Source: Lineus longissimus (lineage: Eukaryota; Nemertea; Pilidiophora; Heteronemertea; Lineidae). Taken from it: a stretch of 64,000 nucleotides of DNA. The stretch is taken from positions 16,157,998-16,221,997 of the forward strand of contig NC_088314.1 in the NCBI RefSeq assembly GCF_910592395.1. The letters run 5' to 3'. Under the pieces are notes generated by a model. That model was not told the origin of the DNA, made no database searches, and saw only the letters and a program-made list of their open reading frames with translations. Position 1 is the stretch's first letter. Each line of letters starts with the position of its first letter. The position numbers were made by a program, and so were the translations under genes. Below, in pieces: positions 1-10,893 of the stretch.

Positions 1-38
1 CTGCAGCACTCACAAACGCAAAATCAAAGCTACCCTTA

Positions 39-479
39 AGCCCGCAGCACACTAGGCGCCAACTTCGGCGTTCACAGGCGTTTTTTGCCGCAAGAGTCCT
101 GAACGCCTAAAAAATCCCTAGTCTGCTACGAACGGCGTCGGCGAATGCGACTTGACGCCACTTGCCGCAACTAAACGCCAAATATCGAACATGTTTGATT
201 TTTGACGCCTGTCGCCGCGTTTGAACGCAGGAAGAAGCCAGGTGTGCTACGGATGCCCGCCTGACTTGGTGTCGGCGGCGAGGCTATGGCCAATCAGCTT
301 GCGTCTTAATGTCAAATGATTTCAAAACGGCAGCCTAAAGTGGCGGAAAAGACGCTACTGGACGCCAATTCTGGGCAGATGTGCTCTGACCGGGATCCAC
401 TGGCCGCCAACTTTGGCGTCGAGAGGCGTCAGCCGAACGCTTCTTGTCGCCAAAGTTGGCGGCTAGTGTGCTGCAGGCT
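39..479. mobile_element. Harbinger-type MITE, copy A
   Basis: A 441-bp non-coding element bounded by inverted repeats that start AGCCCGCAGCACACTAG on the left and read the same, with a few changes, on the complementary strand at the right. The flanking triplet TTA is repeated at 36-38 and 480-482, the TWA target duplication of PIF/Harbinger elements. The inner sequence is rich in CGCC/GGCG words, and the 16-mer around GCCGCCAACTTTGGCG recurs near both ends. It is the only one of four copies in a different genomic context, so it is an independent insertion. No coding potential is seen. Confidence 0.8.
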
Positions 480-663
480 TTAGAAATGACCCAATATATA
501 CCCTAACAATAGCGAGTAAGAGATGGGATTCACCCCATAGGCACTTGCGGTTGAAGACGTAACCTTATTTTAGAGGTTCCGTAGGAGTTATTCCGCATAG
601 TGATGTAACGATCTCTTGGCCTTGATCTCTTGGACTTGAACGTAGACCAAATTTCTTTCACTT

Positions 664-1350
664 GTTCCATCTGTCAAAATGACTCGTTGAAAAGTTCTTG
701 TTTTTTGTTTGTTTGTTTTGAGGATTTCAGCCAGTGTTACTGGCAACCGCATTTGGCTATGGTAACTGATGAGGATACTTATGGTGACGAAGACCGCGAA
801 GAAGATAATGGTGTGGATGGTGACGGTATTGATTCGTCAATGGAGGGGCCATCTAGACGATATCTGAATGCTTATTCGGTTGCCCCAAAAATTCGGTATC
901 TGGATGACTACACCCAGGCCCACCTTTTAGGTCACGCGCGGAGACATCGAATTCATCGACGAATCTATCGGGACTGGTTAGCGGATGAGGATGATATCAT
1001 GATTGTACATGTACAATGACTCAGGAACAGCAAATACTGAACAAAATAGCGATATTTTCTTATTCATCATTACTTCACATGAAGCAAGTTATCAAAATAC
1101 TGATGGGACAAACGCTTCACACTAGTCTCAGTCACTTATCGGTACTATCAATTAATGATTATTATGCTACTATTGTGCTATTGTGATCAAATTACGTCTA
1201 TAATCCCAGTCGAAGGGTGATCAATGCCCCATCTTGAGCCCGCTATTTCTAGAGTAAAAATTCACAACATCGCTGAACTTGGAAAAATTTTCAAATCAGG
1301 CCAGGGTCAGACGGCGAGCTATGCGAGGAACGCTTTCACAGCAAAATAGA
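664..1350 (+). repeat. Unidentified repeat copy with acidic C-terminal exon (left copy)
   Basis: This segment is repeated in inverted orientation at 31870-32497. Each copy has an open frame (here to the stop at 1017-1019) encoding an acidic stretch rich in Asp/Glu/Gly, then a basic stretch with the pattern RRYLNAYSV-KIRYL-DYTQAHLLG and RIHR-YRDWLADEDD. A plausible splice acceptor (TTTGAGGATTTCAG) precedes it at about 738, so this may be a terminal exon of a mobile-element gene or a duplicated host gene. I do not recognise the family. The two copies agree in reading frame but differ by small indels, including an insertion of about 9 codons in the right copy. The homology continues through non-coding sequence to about 1350. 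Confidence 0.45.
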
Positions 1351-1830
1351 TTCATCCAAGCCTGTCAAACCATGAAATTTTCGTTCTACGTTGTGTTAAG
1401 GGGATGATTTTTGATGGCTTTTAACCCGCGAATGAGCTTTTCGACCACAACGGGTTAATTTTGAGGCCCAAACCCACATAAGTAAGCTAATTGGACTCAC
1501 ACTTCATCATTTTCTTCATTTCAAACACAACTAATTCTCAATTTAAAAAAATATATATTTTAAATGGAAAATACCATTCAACTGGTTTTGTGTGACCACG
1601 CATTGATCTCGATCTGATTAATACAACCGCGAGCTGATTGGTTTAATGCAGGTGCGTGGCCCTCAATTTATTTCTGCTGGACAACCTTGTAAAACCACGC
1701 GCCTCCCTGCAAGATCTCGTGATATTTTGTTGTCGATCGTTCCGGTCAACGCTTGGAGGAATTCGCGGTTTGTGGCCACTTTGGACACAGCACACGGAAA
1801 AGTATATATTTTGAAGATCGAGTGCTGACG
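1351..1830. other. No gene recognised
   Basis: AT-rich sequence with a short open frame at 1646-1828 that has no recognisable motif. No clear repeat boundary is visible. Confidence 0.4.
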
Positions 1831-1834
1831 AGTG

Positions 1835-1970
1835 CAGGCGAATGAGAATTACATACTGCCTTCGTTGTCACAGGCGAGTGAGATATTGCACACAGGCGAG
1901 TGAGAATAACATGATGTGTTCGTTCTCACAGGCGAGTGAGAGATCGCACAAAGGCGAATGAGAATTACAT
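1835..1970 (+). repeat. Minisatellite, 58-bp higher-order period
   Basis: The core CAGGCGAGTGAGA (or CAGGCGAATGAGA) starts at 1835, 1871, 1893, 1929 and 1951, giving alternating spacings of 36 and 22 bp and thus a 58-bp compound unit repeated about 2.5 times. Confidence 0.8.
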
Positions 1971-1972
1971 TG

Positions 1973-2080
1973 TCTCACCCAAACCGCTCGGGTGGAGCTA
2001 AAGTATTGGCCAAAATATCGGCTACGCCTCAGTTTTGGACTACATTATAGCTCCACCCTCGCCGTTTGGGTGCGACAACC
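1973..2080. repeat. Imperfect inverted repeat, MITE-like
   Basis: The left arm beginning TCTCACCCAAACCGCTCGGG pairs with the right arm ending CGCCGTTTGGGTGCGAC. Both include the word GGTGGAGCTA. Total about 108 bp with a short loop. It directly follows the minisatellite. Confidence 0.6.
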
Positions 2081-2089
2081 AATACCTCC

Positions 2090-3025
2090 AGTTCGGTGTC
2101 CTTAAACCATAAAGACTGGCATTTTATCTGAATAGACCTCGATATATGGCTGTAATATCAGTTTGATGATTGTCGCATTGCAAGTCCGTGTGGTCTGCTT
2201 AAAACGCACTTCAGAGTGGCGCGATCGAATTGGAATGTAACAATTACGTGATTTGATGAAATTCATTAAATGCTGTATTCATAAGTTGGTAATGTTTTTA
2301 AAAAGACATTCGTTGAAAATATTTCGGTGTACTTTTATATAGGATAGAAAAATGAAAAATATCCCAAACTTTTCAGATTTTAATAAACATGATTATTAAA
2401 ACATGTATTAATAAAAGTATCACATCATACAATTATTAGTCCTTCAGATAAATCTATATAGATAGTGGCCTATTCCAAATACGTTTTGCTTGTTTGAGGG
2501 CAAAACATAAATGTTGAATGATAGGCCTGCGCAATTCAATTCAATCAGATTTCCTAAACTCAATCAAGCACAGCCATTCCTTACAATGTGTATCTTATTC
2601 GAAAACAATTAATTGAGATCGACTCACAGCAGCTGACAAGCCTGGCGGCATGAGTCGGTCCCAGAAATGTGTTATATTTACATAGTCATTGAGGTGAAGC
2701 AGGACAAAGAGCACATATGTTGGCTTCTCTGAGTCTGCGCCATCACTTTACGACCATTCTAATTTCACCAAAATGACACGATCATGTCGGAGAGTATACC
2801 GCCTAAAGTCCAGATCCAGATCCAAAATCCAGATACGAGTCATAGACGGTCCCATACAAATTCGTTTACAATTAGGAAAAAGAACTTGTAGAAGTTAAGA
2901 TCATCTCTACGAATTTTTCAGGAATTTTTTTAATATCGTTCATGTATAATTATCGTACAATGCTGAATAGGTTTTCACCACGAATGCGTAAAAAATACCC
3001 TTGGCTTGGCCAAATTAATATTCTT
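2090..3025. other. Intergenic AT-rich sequence, nothing recognised
   Basis: No long open frame, tandem array or terminal inverted repeat is visible here. It would contain the promoter of the + strand gene that starts at 3031. Confidence 0.4.
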
Positions 3026-3030
3026 TTAAG

Positions 3031-5449
3031 ATGGACAACTGGCAAAAAATTGTGGTCTTACTTGCTCTGTTAATTGCAACGCTGGTGAAAGCTACTAATT
3101 GCAAATTTATTCTAGTCGGGAAAAATAAGTTGATGCCCTTTCCGGATTTTGCTCAGCGTAATCAAGATAGATCTCTCCTAGAATGCGCCAAAAGTTGCCT
3201 AGTAGCTCTTGACCTCACCTTAGTAAAGTACAATTTCGGGAAAAGAAGCAAAACCTGCCAGTGTAGCTCTAATTATAGGCCGGTGCAGTCCAAATGTTTT
3301 TCCTATGGGAAGGTGTCGCATGGAGGACAGTACAGAATGTATCAGCGTTACATGGAGAAGGTACGTTTGAGTTATCCACAGGACTGGCGTAAATCGGTCC
3401 TATGAGAGAGTGTACAGATATCCACAAGACTGGCGAGGTCAGGAAATCTCTCCTTTGATAGATTGTACCGATATTTACAGGACTGTTGAGGTCGGGAAAT
3501 CTGTCCTATGAGAGTGTACAGATATCGACAAGAATGGCATGGTGAGTAAATATCTCCTATGATAGAGTGTACCGATATCCACAAGACTGGCGAGGTAGGT
3601 AAAACTGTCGTATGAGAGAATGTACATATATCCAAAAGACTGCTAATATGAACTGGATTTTAAAACAACTTCACAGGGTTTGCCCTTCTTTTCTATACTC
3701 TTTGTAAGTTTCAATTCAAGGCATATTGTGGTTTTTGAATGAGACAAAAAAACTACACTTGCCAAGATATCAGAAGAGATCGGATAGCGAAGGTCAGTGG
3801 CACCTCACTAACTTGTTACCATTGTGTTTATAACGATGCCGTTTATGATCATAATTCATGCTGCACTTTTCGTCAAGGGATTGACGCACTTTGTCTGCAA
3901 AGCTTAACAATGTCAGTACATTGAGGGTCAAGATAGTCCTATGAAAGAGTGTACCGATATCCACAAGACTTGCGTGGTAGGTAAATCTTAGGATGGATAT
4001 GGGAGTGTTACGATCCGCAAGACTGGCGTGGTAGGTAAATCGGTCCTATGAGAGAGTGTACCGATATCGCTGCACCTTTAGACTCTGAGTAAGCAACGCA
4101 AGGATATGGCATATGTTTATACTGCAACTGGAGTAACTCGGTCAAAGAACGCAAATTTGCAAACAGCAAAAGAAGCAATTATTCAGAAAAAGACCTGCTT
4201 GATATTCAAAGCTACCCGAACAAAAGCCGAAATATGGGAAATTCCAAATTACTCGAAATGTGGTATTAGTGTGCTTGGTGAACATTCTCCTCAAGCCAAC
4301 AACAAACCGTTCGCTTATTGTCGATTAATGCAGGATTTTAAAAACATGGCTGCGACATGATCTCGCGGACATTTATCTCTTTATGCTCCGTGCCTTAGTT
4401 GTAGATTGGCGAGGATTCTCTTCAATAAAAGAAAATACCAAATTTGTTCTACGACTGATTAGCGCCCCACATAAATTGAACGTTTTCTCTTTAAGGAATC
4501 ACTTCCAGTTAAGACGCTCACATATAGGCACTGCTACGCATATGAGAGTAAAGCCTTCCGAGGAATTAGTCGAAAAATTTTCACATATAACAATTACCTG
4601 GTAGCCCCAATTCGATTTAAATCCGATACATATAACAAGTTCTTCGTTATATTCAAAGCTGACCCGAAAAATGGGCAATTCCAAATTAAAAAAAAAAAAA
4701 TCCGTGTATCCTTTGGAATCAGTGTGCTTGGGGAATATAAGTCGTATATAATATTCCTTCTCTGGCGAAAGCATAGAATTCAGGTGACCGATACTCATAA
4801 GGAAGATGCCGGACGTGCTCTAAAATTTCCCAACTCTGACAAATTCAAGTCACGAGATGGAAAACCAAAACCAACCATTATTTCAGGGAAAATAATGAGA
4901 ATAGGTATGATAGAAAGATTTGTTTTAGTGCATTGCCTGCACAATAAACACTACCTTATCAAGATATACAAACGGCAAATTACAGAAAACGTAATACGCT
5001 TGAAAAATGGATATATCCAATTGCAGATATACATGCATTATCCTACTAGGTTAAGCCTCAGTGATATGGTGGACAAATGTCTACTTTTATGCGATGAAGT
5101 GCGTATAAGGCAAGCCAAATATCTTAGGGTTAATATGCTACAATTCGACGAAGGTAACAAGTCCATTAAGGCGTCGGAGCATAAGTTGCAGCAGTCTAAC
5201 TTGCAGGCGCGTGTCAATTCAGTTCACTTCTATAAAGGGTCTATAGTGGTTTGCTTAGTTCATTCTTTGCGAGTACTACACGTATATGTTTATCAAAAGA
5301 GCGATGGATGTGGTGAATTTTCAAAGATAGATGGTCGACCTTCTGTCCTCAGGTGCATTAAACGCTGCCGTCAGCTTCACATTACCAAAGAGGGTCAATT
5401 TGTGGAACCGAATGTTAGCAACAAACCTGTCCGTCTCTACTACTTCTAA
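3031..5449 (+). CDS. Predicted secreted cysteine-rich (PAN-like) protein gene, at least two exons
   Basis: Exon 1 (3031-3360) starts with ATG and encodes a signal peptide (MDNWQKIVVLLALLIATLVK) followed by a Cys-rich segment with C-x3-C (ECAKSC) and a C-x-C pair, reminiscent of a PAN/apple fold. It ends in AAG before a consensus donor GTACGT, phase 0. An open frame spans 4475-5449, with a good acceptor (pyrimidine tract then TTTAAG) just before 4496, also phase 0. Direct joining would give about 427 residues. The last exon holds further Cx3C pairs (DKCLLLC, LRCIKRC). A shorter open frame at 4106-4360 resembles part of the last exon (shared ISVLGE and IFKA words), so a duplicated or alternative exon may lie there. 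Exon 1 is convincing; the remainder is inference. Function is unknown; secretion is the only role suggested. Confidence 0.5.
3365..4075 (+). repeat. Intronic minisatellite, about 53-bp unit, interrupted
   Basis: Units of the type CCACAAGACTGGCGAGGTAGG followed by a TCCTATGA-GAGAGTGTACCGATAT stretch start near 3381, 3427, 3480, 3531, 3584 and 3637, with more units at about 3925-4075. The array begins immediately after the splice donor of the secreted-protein gene. The 280 bp between the two blocks (3646-3924) is not repetitive. Confidence 0.8.
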
Positions 5450-5645
5450 GATATAGCTTACTTCGTCTACAACATTCTCCAGGCAGATCAAAGAATATTT
5501 TCTCCGACAACACACAGATTGCCATTCCTCAATGGCAGTATCTTCTATCAAAATCATCAACCGTTGATCAGCCCCGTACTGCAGAAAGCACGCACTTTAC
5601 CCGGACATAGAGGACAACATGAGATGCATTGTTTTATGGCCGGGT

Positions 5646-6177
5646 CTATTTGGCAAGTCGCTCGCCGAACAGGCATCTTTTTTGTCCTCTTTGGAGAGCC
5701 GCTTGCCAAACAGCACTAAAAAGCCACCCTGTTCGGCCAGCCGGGCTTGCCAAACAGAGCAAAATTTCTTTCCTGTTTGGCAAGCCGATAAATAAACCAC
5801 GCCTACTCATGAATATGCATAATGGCGTATTGATCTGAAGATGGTTTGTTTCCTTTAGAGTAACCAAATTCCTCTGACGCGAAATGTGAACAGTGAAGCT
5901 TGTCTCTTGGTATTCATCAAGAGCTTTCTCCAAATCTTCAAAAGAGCCATACGAAGCCCCCACGCGCAACTTTTCTACTGACGAAATCGGCGAAGGTGGC
6001 GAGGGCTCCGCCATTTTTTCCCTTCTCCCTTTCCAGCCTCACTTACTTGAGCCTCTCCAGCGCATTACTAACTTATGACTATTAATGAGCCCTTGGGCAT
6101 TTATAAATATTAATGAGTTCGGCTCTCCATCCAGGACAAAAAAAGTCGCTGTTTGGTAAGCCGGGCTTGCCAAATAG
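5646..6177 (-). mobile_element. Small MULE-like TIR element carrying a ZSWIM3-type first exon
   Basis: The ends are imperfect inverted repeats of about 56 bp. The left end starts CTATTTGGCAAG, and the complement of the right end starts the same and shares the words TTTTTTTGTCC and GGAGAGCCG. Between them, on the - strand, an ATG at 6012-6014 opens a frame of about 50 residues (MAEPSPPSPIS, then a GASYGSFEDLEKALDEYQE segment and ISRQRN-VTLKETN). This pattern matches my memory of the N-terminal domain of ZSWIM3/ZSWIM1 and related MULE transposases. Nothing of the catalytic domain follows. A clear target duplication was not found. It is probably an internally deleted MULE that kept its first exon. 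Confidence 0.5.
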
Positions 6178-6179
6178 TC

Positions 6180-6960
6180 ATTTCCTTGTTTTATATGTAA
6201 AGTGGCCTAATCAATTTAAGGGGTAGGTCGAGCTCTACCATTCAGGTATCTTCTTGAGCTTGTGGTTACTCTAGATATTTCGGAAAACAATCTGTTCTCG
6301 TGTCTCTTCTGATCATTAGCTTAAATGTGACATATTTTCTCGAATTTTGCAAGAAGGTCATGCTCCCAAACATTCTGCTTCGAAAATCTCTTGCTTTTCA
6401 GCACGAATTCCATGCCTTTGTTGCCATGTTTCCACAGTCATTGCATCCAGCGAGGCCCTAAATGTACATGCATGCCGATCTCGGTCAGCATACTAAACCA
6501 TAAGAGATGATTAATAAAAGACTGGGAATTGCTTGTGCAATTAGTACGTATCATAATTACACCTGACAAACGCAAATTCCATCATGAAACTCTTCAATTT
6601 CCTTGCCTTATTAATGCTCATCTTTGTGTGATATGCATTAATTACTTAATTACTCAGTATATGCACTTGGAAGTCTGCTGAGAGTGTAACGCCTATCGTG
6701 ACGGAGCGCCTAAAATGTCGATTTTAGGGTCCAAAAACGTCGGTGCCCACGCCTAAAAAATAGTTAATTTTGCCCTGGGGGTTTAATTGTCGAATTCTGG
6801 ACGAACATAGTCTTTTGAACAGGCGTAGGCAAATGAAAATATGAATGGTTGCATTGACTGGTGTAAGGTCTATCCATTATTGTACCGTTGTAATCAAAGT
6901 GTTTTGTAAGACTTTTAAATATCATAATATTGTCTAGCTTTACCAAAGCTTTCGTAGTAA
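6180..6960. other. No gene recognised
   Basis: AT-rich sequence with only short open frames, between the small MULE-like element and the 3' end of the Penelope-like element. Confidence 0.4.
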
Positions 6961-6984
6961 TCCAACTACTTCGTCAGTGACGAT

Positions 6985-8420
6985 CTGCGCATGCGCGGAT
7001 GTGAAGAACGCATCGGATTATCCCCTATCCTGGGCAGTTGGTAGCGCCCCCATCTCGATTTAGCGACGGCTTGTGTTTCCAGATGTTGCTGGCTTCCTTG
7101 ATCACCCTCTTGTGCCAATCGGGTTCCCTGGCTATGGTATCTTCGCGTTTTCCGGCTGGAAATTGTAGTGTCCCACTTGGTCCTAAAAGAAATGGTTGGA
7201 AACCTCGGAAGAAGAGCAGCTGGGTCTACGGTGTTCATTGACCCGAGCCTTGAGTGACCGTACTATTTCCCCGATGTAATCCTGTTCACAATGCCCACCC
7301 TTTACACATAATGTGGTAAACTGGCCCTCAAACTTGCTCAGGCGGGGTAGGGTCCTTGGGTTTGACGAGCAATACTGTCTCAGAGTGTCACTAGGTTTGT
7401 GGTGCAAAGTGATGCCATTTCCACTGAAAATGCAACCTAAACCTTCTCACAGTTTATTGACATACAGGCCCACCACCGACCCCTTGGACTAAGGTTGGTC
7501 AGTGGTGGGTTGGTCATTGGGCCCTGGGGACGGCACTCAATGACTTTGCGCTTGGTTAACCATGAGGGATAACCACAACAGGTCTATGCTTTATTCACAT
7601 GATTGATCTCAGAGTCAAGATTGTCTTTGTCCGACACAACACACTCTGCCCTGTGGTGCAGAGTGCGAACCACCGCCCTCTTGTGTTGAAGGGGATCATT
7701 GAAGGTGAAATGGCGATATTGGTCCGTGTGGGTAGATTTTCTGTACACACTGGTGGAGATGGGACCATGGTGGAGGGTATCAAAAAATGCCACAGCATTG
7801 TCCACCTCCTCCAATGTAGTAAATTTGATATGAGGATCGATTCTGTTCTAATAATCCGTGAACTCAGTAGCAAACACCTTCTATTTCTTAATGTGGGTGT
7901 CGTCCACATAACGAAACCACCACCCGGGGGATGAGGGGCTGTTGACAATGCCTTCCGTTCAATATCTTCCATATACAAATTACTTGGAGATACGGGGGAG
8001 CCCATGGCCACACCACGAATCTGAAGGTAAAACGTCCCGTTGAAGACGAAGTAAGTGCACTTGAGGCAGAGTTCTAACAATCTGATGATGTCCGCCGGTA
8101 GTCATATTCGTCCTGACAGAGAGTGCCGCATCCTCCTCCAGGTGTTTCTGGATGACAGATAAGGCACCGTCCACAGGAACACTAGTGAATAGGGCACTCA
8201 CATCATGACCTTAATTCATCGTCATCATTTACCTCGTAATCCCTGATTTTGGCACAAAAATAGAATTTTTGACGTGGTGTGGAGTGTTCCCCACGAGGGG
8301 CGAGAGAATGTCGGCCACATGCCTGGCACAGTTGTACGATATCAATCCAATGCTACTCAGAATCGGTCGCAACGGCGTATCCTTTTTATGGACCTTAGGA
8401 AGTCCATAAAACTAAGGTGG
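6985..8420 (-). pseudogene. Decayed Penelope-like element: reverse transcriptase plus GIY-YIG endonuclease
   Basis: Reading the - strand from about 8420 downwards, the order of motifs is: YGLPKVHKKDTPLRPIL (RT fingers), DVSALFTSVPVDGAL, a region ending IRGVAMGSPVSP, RYVDDTH at 7898-7915 (the catalytic YVDD box), FTTLEEVDNAVAFFDTLHH, and a C-terminal GIY-YIG segment (DYIGEIVRSLKARVNEHRR, within 7183-7407). It finishes with DWHKRVIKEASNIW and LNRDGG before about 7010. RT followed by GIY-YIG is diagnostic of Penelope-like elements. Several frameshifts and stops interrupt the frame, for example between the dipeptide KV and the rest of the palm and again before the DWHKR block. The element is therefore dead. 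No terminal repeats were located. Confidence 0.85.
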
Positions 8421-8639
8421 GGTCTCAGTGGTGGGGTATAGTTTGCGATGTAAGTCGGCCATACTTGTTTACAGTACGGAGACTTTCACCATCTCCAAGC
8501 GTCGTCAATGGTGATCATCGTTGCCAAGTCTTACTCGACCTGCTCTCTCTGCCACAGTTGGCTCACCAATCCTCTATCAACGATGGGAACAATCGCCGGC
8601 GAACAATGGTCATAATGAGACGTATCAAAGATTGAATAC

Positions 8640-8984
8640 GCATGCACGCAATATCATTCTACGTTTTGAAAATGGAGGACGAGGGATCGCAACACGGCTT
8701 TTTTTCCTCGAATTTGCCAGAATACGATCAATTCATAAAAATAAAAATAAATCAAAAGAGGTTTTTCATTGCCTGAGCGAAGCCGAGGAAGGTCACATGC
8801 CTCAGATAACAGATTCATGCGAGAAACCTGCATAAATAAACAAATCCTGTTTGAACTGAGGCGAAATGTTGCGGTGATCAGTGGTGCTGTCACCTGATCA
8901 CTGATGACAGCTGCACTGAACACCCGTGACTTCGCCATTCATTGTTAATAATCGTCACCGTATTGAAGACAGCAAATATGACGA
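8640..8984. other. Spacer between two retroelement remnants
   Basis: No recognisable coding sequence. A short inverted repeat around 8876-8915 (TGATCAGTGGTGCTGTCA and its near complement) is the only structure noted. Confidence 0.3.
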
Positions 8985-10650
8985 CCGTTAACCAAAACAC
9001 CCTTACTAAGGGTGATTAATCCATCCACCGATTCAGTGAGAAAAATATTGAATAAGCACATCTCCTTGTCGAACACCTGTTTTTTGGAAACCAGTTCGTG
9101 AAGGTGTTGTTTATCTTAATTCGAGATTGAGGTTTCTTATAACTCGTAATATTTTACCGTAAATATTGCAGCTAAGAGGTTTCTATAATAACATATATGT
9201 GTCAACCCAATCAAATGCCTTCTGCATATCCACAAAACAAGCAAAGGTAGGATGATCGACCATCTGCCATTATATATTCCTTACTATTGATGTCACCGTA
9301 AACATATGCTCCACACAGGATATTTTCTTTCGAAAACTATTCTGCTCATCGCTATACAGATTTAGAAATATCATGTGGTCCACGATACTTAAGTTGAGAA
9401 TTGATGTAAACACCTTATAAACAGATGATAACAGAGCTATATCTTTATAATCTAGAGGAACACACGGGTCAAATGATGCACTTTTTGGAATTGGAATACT
9501 AACCGCCTTTAGCAAAAAACAACCTGTATCCAGTACAAAATTGAAAAAATGCATTAATGTTAGCATGACCTGGTCGTTTCTTATTGCTTCACTTGGTATG
9601 TTATCCAAACCAGGGCTTTGAAAAGAGCACTTTGACTTCTTAGCACTACTTAAATCTTATAATCCTTGTATATGTCATGTGTATGTACAGCGTGTACGCT
9701 TTATTGCCTTTCTAACCTGAACACAGGTTATCCTTTCATTAACAAACTCGTTTTCGAAATATTCCGGTTCTGCCATCCTATCCTCTCTCTCGGACACCTT
9801 CTTTTTCCTGATCATGATCACCTCCTCAAAAAAAACTGCTATCTAATTAAACATCTTGGTCAGCTGGCCTGTTATATAATTTGTCTTTTGCTGACTGCCA
9901 TTTTTCTGATACTGCAGCCATGACCTCAGTATATACTCGGTAAGGTATCGCATTGGCCTTTCGCGGACCTAGTTTGTTGACCGCATCCCAAAAAGACATC
10001 GGATCTGTTGTTTGCAACTCGTCAAACTCTTAAATCATATTTCTGGCATAAATACGCTCATAGAACCTTAGTCGTCGGTCAAACCGTGAAGCGTCCTTAA
10101 ACTCTAATCTAAGGAGTATTGCCATATGCCTTGTTCTTTTCACAAAGCCCTTTTTCTGTTATACATTATACCATAATGCCGACAGTTCTTTGTTCTAATA
10201 CGGTTTGCAAAGTTTATGCAATTCCTTTGACTTACAGCCGACATCAACAAAGCGCATGCAGGTGTGAGTCCATCTCAGAGATTATTGCCTTACAAAAATT
10301 ATCATATACCTCATCTACACGTTCTTGTTCTCTCCAAGCCGTCAAAACATTATCAATAGTTTGATTAATGGCATTCGACGAAATATCATTACACATAGAG
10401 GGATTAGGTTGCCCATCGAAAAATAAATTCTATCTGCCTCTTTATTGGCATCTTGAATCGCCTCAGCCGAGTTGACATCAGAACGTAGCGTAGATCTACA
10501 CCACAGTCTAGTATCAAGGTAACTAAGGAGTGATCAGGGCATTTTCTTCTCTCGCCTAACAATCGACACAAATCTAATTTTTCAATTCTAAGGACCATAA
10601 AAGGCGTTTCTATAGGCCATCCCAAATATCTAAAAAGAGATCAATCGTAC
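8985..10650 (-). pseudogene. Decayed non-LTR retrotransposon (end of endonuclease, reverse transcriptase)
   Basis: On the - strand, 10625-10404 includes CPDHSLVTLILDC, which resembles the conserved SDHSLV end of an apurinic-type endonuclease domain. Then 9608-9270 reads LDNIPSEAIRNDQVML, IPIPKSASFDP-VPLDYKDIALLSSVYKVF and DEQNSFRKKISCVEHMF, the N-terminal part of a LINE-type RT. Around 9240-9180 the frame continues as FACFVDMQKAFDWVD, and near 9085 a degenerate GVRQGD box follows. The palm YXDD box is not found before the element stops. Stops and frameshifts show it is inactive. The exact clade is not assigned. Confidence 0.7.
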
Positions 10651-10893
10651 CGATGCAAGCTTATAGTAGTATGGGCTGTTGTCACTTCAAAATTTGAATT
10701 TCTCGCTGAGCTGATTGAAGCGCCCTTTTTTATTCATTTGGAAACTATTTCTCAACAAATTTCCCGCTGATTAAAGCGCCCTCTTTTACTTATTTGAGAA
10801 CTATTTTTTTTAATTTCGCGCCTAGAATCTATCTTTAGACGAATCCTCCTCGAAAATCCTCCTCAATGAAGACCATAAACAACATGCTATACT

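Noticed and set aside
1646-1828. 60-codon open frame
   Set aside because: No motif, no conserved copy, poor context.
7599-7934. 111-codon + strand open frame
   Set aside because: It is antisense to the Penelope RT palm (YVDD on the - strand); the + frame has no motif.
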